Assembly: GCA_016721425.1 (NCBI GenBank) | Contig: JADKID010000039.1 | Span: 51,122 to 115,121, forward strand | DNA from: Bryobacterales bacterium | GTDB lineage: Bacteria; Acidobacteriota; Terriglobia; Bryobacterales; Bryobacteraceae | Length of the DNA: 64,000 nt | Direction of reading: 5' to 3' | Shown here: positions 57,632 to 64,000 of the stretch, one piece after another | Layout of the letters: the number at the start of each line of letters is the position of its first letter | Numbering within the stretch: position 1 is the stretch's first letter | Translations under genes and position numbers: made by a program | Notes under the pieces: generated by a model | What the model saw: only the letters and a program-made list of their open reading frames with translations | Database searches by the model: none | What the model was told of the DNA's origin: nothing

Positions 57632-58584
57632 TTGCCGCCGTAGTAGCCGGAGTACTTCTTGTAGAGCTTGTTGAGACCCTCGGCGCCATTGAAGACGATG
57701 CCGGCGACGTGACCGGGGCCGAGAAGGGCCAACGCCTCTTCGGCTGCCTCCCTGGGGGTATGGCCAGCCCGGAGGACGAGGAGGCTGGCATCGGCCAGGC
57801 GGGAGAGCGAGAGCGCGTCCGTGAGCGGGGCCAGGGGGGGGGTATCGATGAGGATCCAATCGAAGTGGGGGGCGAGCGTCTGCAGCACGACGGCCGTGGG
57901 GGCGGACTGGAGGATCTCGGTGGGGTTGCCTTGGGGCTGGCCGGTCTGCAGGAGGTACCAATTGAGGGGGGAAAGCCTGGTGAGGTTGACGAGGGGATCC
58001 ACACCATCCTCGATACATTCGGCGAAGCCGGAGCGGACGGGAATGCCGAGGGTCTTGGCGAGGGAAGGCCGGTGGAGGTCGCCTTCGATGAGGAGCACGG
58101 AGCGTTTTCCGCCCTCGGACAGGGTGGTGGCTAAGTTGATGGCGACGGTGGATTTTCCGTCTCCGGGCAAGGGACTGGTGATCACCAGGGACTTCAACGG
58201 CCCCTTGGCGCTCAATTCCCGAAGGCGCATGCGCAGATACCGGAAGCGATCCGCACCGGGGCTGCGCGGATCCGACACCGTGACGATGCGGTGGATGGGC
58301 TTCAGGTCCACTTCCTCGACGGGCGTGTTAGTTAGGTCCGAGAGCATTTCAATATCCGATTGGTGATGGATGCCGGCCGCGGCGTGGGTTTCTGGCGTCG
58401 CTGCCTCAGGCTCGGTGTAGGATTCGGTGGAGCGGCTCATGTTCGGGATCTCAGTCTGGGTCTTTCTCCGGCCGCTGTCCGTTGTTTCATCATGTTCCAG
58501 TCCGGTCGCAGGCAGGGACGCAACGGCCAGAGAGAGGCTAGCCGGGTCGTCTGTTGTGTTCCAGATATCCTTCTTTGTTTTCAT
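57628..58584 (-). CDS. BY-kinase / CpsD-CapB family tyrosine kinase
   Basis: Bacterial tyrosine kinase of the CpsD/Wzc cytoplasmic type, controlling exopolysaccharide chain length and export with a GumC-like partner. The ATPase shows Walker A SPLPGDGKST, Walker A' VLLIEGDLHRP and Walker B WILIDTPPLAP, and ends in a tyrosine-rich tail (LYKKYSGYYGGK) for autophosphorylation. About 100 N-terminal residues are poorly conserved and acidic. The start is uncertain: ATG 58584 (318 aa) lies in the first of three 32-base repeats; ATG 58440 (270 aa) is the next candidate; neither has a clear ribosome site. The stop overlaps the deacetylase-GT4 start by 4 bases. The matching GumC/Wzz gene upstream is broken. 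Confidence 0.88.
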   Translation of the reverse strand: MKTKKDIWNTTDDPASLSLAVASLPATGLEHDETTDSGRRKTQTEIPNMSRSTESYTEPEAATPETHAAAGIHHQSDIEMLSDLTNTPVEEVDLKPIHRIVTVSDPRSPGADRFRYLRMRLRELSAKGPLKSLVITSPLPGDGKSTVAINLATTLSEGGKRSVLLIEGDLHRPSLAKTLGIPVRSGFAECIEDGVDPLVNLTRLSPLNWYLLQTGQPQGNPTEILQSAPTAVVLQTLAPHFDWILIDTPPLAPLTDALSLSRLADASLLVLRAGHTPREAAEEALALLGPGHVAGIVFNGAEGLNKLYKKYSGYYGGK

Positions 58585-58806
58585 TGAGATATGGGGTCGT
58601 TCGGCGCTGGCGAAAATCTCCAGATCCGTTTCGCCGTACGGAAGCGACGGCACCGAGCCCCTGTTTGTTTTCAACTAGATATGGGGTCGTTTCGCTGTGG
58701 GCGATTCGTAGGGCTGCTGGTGGCGCCGATCAGAAGGCCCGTGCTCCAAGTACGGCGAGGTCTCCGTACGGGCTTTTGTTTTCAAGTAGATATGGGGTCG
58801 TTCGGC
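58574..58806 (-). repeat. Three 32-base direct repeats in the leader of the BY-kinase gene
   Basis: Copies at 58574-58605, 58664-58695 and 58775-58806 (offsets 90 and 111). On the plus strand each starts TTTGTTTTCA, has two variable bases, and continues with AGATATGGGGTCGTT and then CGGC or CGC. Between them are GC-rich hairpins, e.g. GCCGT with ACGGC, and a nested GCCCGT/ACGGGC stem on the transcribed strand. They lie directly around or before the kinase start. Copy 1 contains ATGAAAACAAAG and the other two TTGAAAACAAA in the coding sense. Too far apart and too few for a CRISPR array. Confidence 0.7.
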
Positions 58807-59004
58807 TGGGGGAAATATTTGCCGTCCGGCAGCCAACGCGGGAGGCGATTCGAATTGTCAAAGAACGCAGACAGGGCGAGGAACTTCCCCGCACTTTCAT
58901 TCATAGCACGTTGCGCCGAGGTTTTCAGGCACTCGGTGAGGCAAGCGACTGTTTATAAAGGAGAAAAATCATGAAATCGGGCGTGAACGCTCCAGGCGAA
59001 GGGA
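58807..59004. other. Spacer between GumC and kinase leader, with a small plus-strand ORF start
   Basis: No gene on the minus strand. On the plus strand AAAGGAG is followed 7 bases later by ATG 58971, opening a 61-codon frame that runs into the antisense of the GumC 3' end. The ribosome site is one of the best in the window, but the predicted peptide (MKSGVNAPGEGTN then Arg/Pro-rich) has no family and overlaps the GumC gene, so I do not call it a gene. Confidence 0.3.
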
Positions 59005-60400
59005 CTAACTGCGGAGGAAGACGAAGAGTTCCGCCGCCACGACGATTGCCAGCATCGCAGATCCGGCGGCCCACTCGATGGCGAGCCTCCATTTCTTCCA
59101 GCGTTCCTCGGCCGGAGTCACCAGGACAGGTACGGCTACCAGGAGCGGGGGCTTGAAGTATTGCTGCACTTCCTTTTCGGTATGGAAGGAGCTATCGCGG
59201 AGGCTCATGAGAAATGCGAGAGCGAGACCGAGCGCGATGCCGGCGCCGGCGGCACCGAGACTGATCTTGACGCGTTTGGGACCGGACGGCAGGGTCGGGA
59301 GAGTGGGCGGATCGACCAGGCGGAAGTTCTGGCCGGCATTCTGCTCCTCCAGATTGGCCGTCAACTGGGAACGGAGCTGTTTGTTGAGTAGTTCGGTGTA
59401 GTCCTGTTTGTACAACTCGTAGTCGCGCAGGACACCGGTGAGCTGTTGCTCTCTCATCGGGGTGAGCCGCAAGCGACCCTGGTACTGGGCGATCTCCATC
59501 CGGAGCCGCTGTTCTTCCCTTGTGAGGTTTTCCAGTTCGACGCGGTTGGCCTCGACCTGGCCCTTGACCTGAGCGGTCATCGGGTCTTCTACGCCAGAGG
59601 GATCCTGGTTCTTATCGATCGTCACGGTGCCGGTCTTCACTTGAATGAAGAGATTCTGCATGCGTTCGATCTCGGCATCCTTCTTGACCACCTCGGGATG
59701 CTTGGGGGTGAAGCGCGCGAGCAGAGCAGCCCGTTCAGTTTGGAGGCGGGCCAGTGCCCCGTTGAGAGCGTATTCCAGCGACATGCGCTGCTGTTGCGCC
59801 CTGGTTCGATTGGCGGCGTTGTTTTGCAGCTGGATTCGCAGATCGGTGAGCGTGCTGAGGTTGGCTTGCTCCTGCTGCGGCAACTCGCTGAGGTTCTGGG
59901 CTTTGAAATCGCTGAGCCGCTTTTCCTGCTCCGCGAGGCGCTGCTTGGCGGCCGCGAGCTGTTCGGAGAGGAACTTGGCCGTAATCGACGCCTGATTGCC
60001 CTGGACCTTCAAGTTCTCCTCGATGAAGATGTTGGTGAGGCGACTGGTGACCTCCTGGGCGAGGCGGGGATTGTCGGCGGTGAAGGCAACTTGAAACGCA
60101 GTGAAGTCAACTCGCCCGGGAAGCTGGTCTAGGGGTTCGACCGTTATGTCCTTTCGGAGCCGGTCGGTGAGTTGGTCCGGCTTCTCCTTACCTCTGTATT
60201 TCGGATAGAGGCCGAACGACTCGATGATCGCAAGAGGCGGGGCCTCGATAGGACCTCCTAGTCATTGCATTGACTGCTTCAGCCGGACTTCGGTGTTGGT
60301 CGGGTCGACGTACTTCAGCGAAACCTGCCGGTTGACCACCACGAGCGTAGCCTCCGGGGGGTGTACTTGTCCAGGTAGGAGCACCAACAATTACAGCAGG
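59005..60400 (-). pseudogene. GumC/Wzz-family chain-length determinant, N-terminus broken by frameshifts
   Basis: Inner-membrane chain-length regulator of an exopolysaccharide, cognate to the BY-kinase. The C-terminal 400 codons (59005-60261) are intact: IIESFGLYPKYRGKEK, RLTNIFIEENLKVQGNQ, a long coiled coil (SEQLAAAKQRLAEQEKRL, ARFTPKHPEVVKKDAEIERM), the GNVR-type PPTLPTLPSGPKR and two helices at the end. Upstream, recognisable pieces (EATLVVVNRQVSLKYVDPT, LKQSM; EVLSRPRL) lie in other frames, with a TGA at 60262-60264. At least two shifts are needed between LKQ and IIESFG. The first membrane helix was not recovered. So the gene is either dying or the consensus lost bases here. Confidence 0.75.
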
Positions 60401-60765
60401 CGGTCCGGTACAGGCAACTGAAACCGACCCACCTGCACGTCCGGAGAGCCACTCCTAACGAGGTTACGACATCGTCAAGAAGACCGTCTTCGTGGTCGCC
60501 CTAACCCTTCCCTCCCCGGATTCAACATTCATCCGCAGGGCCGCAACGCTCAGGACGGAAACACCGCCAAATTCGCCCGCTTCCAGCCATGGCTTCGCCG
60601 ACAAACGCCGATACTCTATCGGCTCAACGTGTAACCAAAGGCACTATCGGCGTGAGAATTGCGCAGTGAAGAACTTGCCCAGTGTGCTGGGACGAGGAGC
60701 CCAGCATCTTAGACATCGACTCAACCGGTGGTCCCGCTGCGGCGTCAGAGGCCCGAAGGCAACCG
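60401..60765. other. Region with no recognisable gene upstream of the broken GumC gene
   Basis: This should hold the first membrane helix of GumC and possibly a further exopolysaccharide gene. I find only short open stretches on either strand, none with a family pattern. Given the small deletions on both sides, the true reading frame may have been lost. Confidence 0.3.
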
Positions 60766-61600
60766 TCAGATCCTCTGAAGTTGCTCTGCCCACAAAAACC
60801 TCACAAACTCCAGGAGAAACAGGGCGATCCAGCCCCGGACGCAATCGAAGCATATGCCAACAGACGTGCAGGTACGATGAGCAGTGGTTCCGACCACAGA
60901 CGCCGCGCAGCTTTGAAAACCTCAAAAACAGGATGGCTGCAATGCGTAGTCATGTGCCACTTGGCGATACAAATAGCGCAGAAGTTCGTTTCCTGCTGAG
61001 CCAGTCTGCCGGTGATGGTACGCCCGCCAAGTCCGAGAAAACCATCACACGCCATCCATGCATCCGAGCCGTCACTTCCGCATGCAATCCTCGCCGCCAT
61101 ACGGGAGGGCAACATTCCGCCGATTCCTCGATAGCACTCCCGTCTGAACATTTGAACGGCACCGGCCACAGACCTGACGTTATTGGTCGCTCGCGGCTTG
61201 AATTTGCCGCCGCACTCTTCGTAAATAACTCCTCCCGCGATTCCAATGCCTGGATCCGAGTGGAATTTCTCAATAAGGCAACGAAAGTTTGTGGGGGTCA
61301 AAGAAACGTCAGCGTCCAAATGCCCGATAAAGTCATAGTCACACCACCGCAGAAATAGGATGCAGCCTCATTATGTGAACACTTTGGACGCAAAACATCG
61401 GTTTGTGCGACTCAGGCATTCTGAAGCTCTATAAGTGGATGATCAGGCGCATCTCCGCACGATGAATCAGTGCCATCGACCGAAGCGTCGCGCGATGATC
61501 CACCGATCCGGGCGCACTTCCTGGCCGATGACAGGCCTACCTGTGCCTTCAATGTAGCTTCCTTCGTTTGTGCGGCGGAAATCAGTACATGATGACATAA
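60766..61600 (-). pseudogene. Family 2 glycosyltransferase, multiply frameshifted
   Basis: Pieces of a GT2 enzyme appear in order on the minus strand but in different frames: SYIEGT and VIGQEVRPDRWIIA (near 61560-61500), SDASVDGT-like, then CDYDFIGHLDADVSLTP, GIGIAGGVIYEECGGKFKP, VRSVAGAVQMFRRECYRGIGG, ARMHGWRVMVFSDL, a basic stretch, HPVFEVFKAARRL and a C-terminal EFVRFLWAEQLQRI-stop at 60766-60768. The DAD of the donor-binding site is present. At least four to five one-base shifts are needed to join them. The longest intact frame is 60801-61319. It would transfer a sugar in exopolysaccharide assembly if intact. Confidence 0.7.
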
Positions 61601-61649
61601 GGGCCTCGGGATGGCGGTATAAGCCGCCAGTAACCTATCTCGCTAAAGC

Positions 61650-62250
61650 ACATTCACACTTCTTCAAGACCTGCTTTCCTTATAGGGGCTCTTCGTTGGC
61701 AAATTAGCAAGTCGCCTTAATCCAGAATTGTGTCGAAGGCATCAATGTCTCTCACTGAGCTCCGGAACACTGGGTTGAGATAACTCAGAAACAGCGGAAA
61801 GCGATGACCTGCGAGCGTTTGATCACGACGTCAAGAAGGGGTGACCAAAGGATTGTACATGAACACTACGATGGAGACTCAGGAAGCTGGACGGTGGCTG
61901 CATCCTCCGAAACGACCGTAGCACTCGTTATGCCAACCTGCGACAGATTTTGCGAACAGATGTTCGCGAGCTGTTCCGAAAGTTCGACGCCAATCACGCC
62001 CTCAAAGCCGTACTCATGCGCCATTATGAGCACCCTGCCCTTACCACATCCAATATCAACGAATTGATACGCCTTTTGCCTCTGATGGACGGCATTCGCG
62101 AAGCACGAGCAGAGGCTTCAGGCTGAATGGGTTCATAACGATGGATGGGCCGACCCTATCCCTAAGCACCATCGGTTGACATGCCGGCTCGTTTCCGTCC
62201 GCGGCTTCGATCAAAACCATCTGCCATAAATATCTCATTGAAGCTTCATA
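61650..62250 (-). pseudogene. Class I SAM methyltransferase, frameshifted
   Basis: Fragments on the minus strand: an N-terminal region with FDR-GTETSR-like residues (about 62210-62120), then the Rossmann core YQFVDIGCGKGRVLIMAHEYG, GVIGVELSEQLANICSQNL, SATVVSEDAATVQLPESPS, VFMYNPFG in another frame, and the C-terminal YLNPVFRSS, IDAFDTILD (followed by a TAA) and GDLLICQRR. Together they form one small methyltransferase of about 200 residues of the type found in polysaccharide loci. At least three shifts and one in-frame stop interrupt it. Confidence 0.6.
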
Positions 62251-62789
62251 TCCACCTCAAACGGATCAGCATATTGCTAATACTGTTCCTTCTTCCCCGC
62301 CCGCAATGACTGTTGGCGCATCTCGACGAATCCGGTAATCTCAGTGGAGAGCGAAAAGGACAGCATGCCTGGGAGTTTCTGAATGGCGGACACTGCCATC
62401 CCTGGCGTTATGCAGGCAACGGCCGAGGCCGAAGTTTAGGAGATTGGCAAGTTAACGAAATGCCCTCGGCGTCTTCCAATAGCAGACACTGCGGTCCAAG
62501 ACCGGCGAAACGCGGTTTGGCCGCCGTTGCAAACAAACGACACAAGTCTCCCTTCCGGCCTCATCCGTGATTCGGGTTGGCCAGTACACTTTTGACTGGT
62601 GAATCGGTCTGCTGTCCAAGAGGTTGGTTTTGGTATGCACCTCCAACTCTACAAGGGCTGCCCGCCCATGCTCACTCCATCCGCATCTGCCCCTACCTGC
62701 ACCTCGCGTTGGTGCTCTAAAATCGTCTTGGACAGCAGAGAATAGCAGACTGACGTCAAATTCAGACGGGAGAACTATTCAGGTGGATA
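62251..62789. other. Unassigned region with a 13-base inverted repeat
   Basis: No gene recognised. Short frames on both strands lack family patterns; because the neighbours on both sides are broken exopolysaccharide genes, a further degraded glycosyltransferase is possible but not shown. A perfect inverted repeat CTGCTGTCCAAGA (62609-62621) and TCTTGGACAGCAG (62726-62738) lies here, about 130 bases end to end. Confidence 0.35.
62609..62738. repeat. 13-base perfect inverted repeat enclosing about 104 bases
   Basis: Arms CTGCTGTCCAAGA (62609-62621) and TCTTGGACAGCAG (62726-62738). The enclosed 104 bases show no gene. It might be a hairpin or a small non-autonomous element; no target-site duplication was seen. 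Confidence 0.4.
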
Positions 62790-63850
62790 TCAGTTACCAT
62801 TTTGACGCCCGACATACCAACATTTACTGAACGGTGAAGTCGCATCACACTTGACAGATCCAGGCACGGCCCATTGCGTCACTGATGACGTATGTTTACG
62901 TTTTGCAGTGGATGGATTCGGAGTCGACAACCGCGGATAAGTTGAGCTCACAATCATTGCGAGCACCATGAACCATGCCATCCGAGTCTGATCGTGGTAG
63001 CTGATTCCAAAGAAGCCCACGATATGGGCAAACAGCGTGGCGCCCAGTAGCCAGAACAACCACTCTCGATCCCAGTCTGGCGAAACACGCGCTCTTGATC
63101 TCCCTAGCGCGCCAAAGGAGATCGAGATCAGCAATATCAGGGCACCCAACGCACCAAGTCCCCCGCGAAGACCCTCTTCCACAAACTGATTCGCCGTATC
63201 CCACATCGACCACCCCCACGATGAATTCTCGGTACTGCCGATCAGCCACCAATCTCCAAAATGTCGAATGAAGCCGTCGACCAAATACGCTCGGTGGTTC
63301 GCCGAGGACGAGCCGAAGATCGCGATGCGCCCAATGAGGAACCAGACAGGAGCCTTCATCACACAATGCAGACCTACCACGACGAACAGAAGTCCCCACC
63401 GAAGAAGTCTCATGTGATGCCGAATAGGCCATAGTAGTATGGCGCCCAGCCCCGCAGCCAGTGATAGCAGCGCTGTGCTCGTCGAAACCGTGACGGAAAG
63501 AACCGTTGCTGAGGCGATGCCGAGCAGCGCAAGTGTCCGCGAACCCTAAATCGCCACAACAACACGAACAGAGGCAGCAGAGTCGCTCCAAACGTGCCGG
63601 ACAGAAGCGGATGACTAAATGGCCCCTGCGCACGAACAACTCCATCTCGCGTCTCCGGTATCGCCCGAACTCCGCCTAGTAGTCCAAAGACGTTCAAGCG
63701 AGATACGTGCTCGTTCACAGTAGCAACCGCTATGATGAACGCCACCGACGCAATCGCCTGAAGAGCACGTTTCATGTCTCCTTCATCTTGAATCACATAC
63801 CTCATAGCTAGATATCCCACCCAGCATGTCCCACAAACCCACCCTGTTCA
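62790..63850 (-). pseudogene. O-antigen ligase/polymerase-like membrane protein, frameshifted
   Basis: Polytopic membrane protein of the Wzy/O-antigen ligase type. The N-terminal part (WVGYLAMRYVIQDEGDM, LQAIASVAFIIAVATVNEH, VRAQGPFSHPLLSGTFGATL) and the C-terminal part (ALLGIASATVLSVTVSTS, LAAGLGAILLWPIRHHM, GLLFVVVGLHCVMKAPVWF, YLVDGFIRHFGDWWLIG, WDTANQFVEEGLRGGLGAL) are in different frames; a shift at about 63540-63560 joins them. RHFGDWW and the following membrane helices are hallmarks of the polymerase. It should begin beyond the right part of the window or be broken again near 63850-64000. Confidence 0.68.
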
Positions 63851-64000
63851 CAACAGTTGCACCATCAACCGGGAAAAGCGCAGGAAAGGCTCCGACATGG
63901 AACATGACCCAAATGAGTACGACACTACCACTCCTCGCACCAAGGTGGTGTTTCCCGACGGAACAGACACCGGACGACTATTGCCAAAATGACGATCCTG
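63851..64000. other. Right edge, no gene resolved
   Basis: Bases 63851-64000 should hold the N-terminus of the polymerase-like protein on the minus strand or its upstream gene. The frame used from 63820 reaches a stop near 63860 (TGA before GWVCGT), and no other pattern was recognised. Confidence 0.3.

Noticed and set aside
57632..58018. N-terminal extension of the deacetylase-GT4 frame
   Set aside because: It overlaps the BY-kinase in another frame, is Pro/Arg-rich without pattern, and a GTGA-coupled start at 57631 explains the gene.
58574..58806. CRISPR-like array
   Set aside because: Only three copies, unequal gaps of about 58 and 79 bases, hairpins in the gaps and no cas genes.

Overview
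The window is high-GC bacterial DNA, most likely from an acidobacterium of the Bryobacterales/Solibacter type. That placement is an inference from several lineage-typical families: a VWFA-related acidobacterial-domain protein (9121-10707), an ADOP-type duplicated orphan ABC permease (12528-15029), a TIGR03437-like C-terminal domain on a giant Ig-repeat protein (40102-45539), and a TIGR02999-type sigma factor coupled to a Ser/Thr kinase (4078-7418). No rRNA, tRNA, CRISPR array, complete insertion sequence or prophage was recognised.

Layout. (1) 1-3949, minus strand: one end of a non-flagellar type III secretion locus, in transcription order a FliA-like sigma factor, SctI-like rod, SctJ lipoprotein ring, a 69-aa unknown, SctL and SctN (SctN runs off the left edge). 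(2) 4078-9034: ECF-like sigma factor translationally coupled to a kinase-TPR receptor, facing a second kinase that carries a degenerate second kinase domain. (3) 9121-38838: mostly housekeeping and metabolic genes, including hisS, a gamma-carbonic anhydrase, an S9 peptidase, a large extracellular protein with a dead metalloprotease-like domain, an SPFH protein, DUF72, cysK with an Rrf2 regulator, a methyltransferase, an APC transporter with a TIM-barrel isomerase, a hybrid histidine kinase, a phytase, ruvAB and rsmE. (4) 38839-46868: an accessory stretch with a damaged vapBC pair, a giant Ig-repeat protein broken by a cluster of small deletions, and 1.3 kb without recognisable genes. (5) 46869-64000: a PEP-CTERM/exosortase and exopolysaccharide region with a cohesin-like protein, LamG-VanZ protein, dockerin-FN3 protein, PEP-CTERM protein, PrsT-like TPR lipoprotein, exosortase, FemAB-like protein, deacetylase-glycosyltransferase fusion and BY-kinase. 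Beyond about 60.2 kb the exopolysaccharide genes (GumC/Wzz, GT2, methyltransferase, polymerase) are all recognisable but broken by many small frameshifts.

How the parts fit. The sigma factor next to the secretion genes is a plausible dedicated regulator of them. The 46.9-64 kb region would make, length-control and export a polysaccharide and process PEP-CTERM proteins at the envelope; the cohesin and dockerin-like modules nearby suggest non-covalent surface assembly. The base composition of the plus strand is C-rich from 1 to about 37 kb and G-rich from about 37 to 58-60 kb regardless of gene direction, which is a replication-type skew switch or an inversion boundary.

Caveat: several genes carry single-base or clustered deletions (39.8, 44.6, 55.27, 60.2-64 kb). 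I cannot tell from sequence alone whether this is gene decay or consensus error; reads would decide. Domain and family names come from recognition of motifs, not from a database search.
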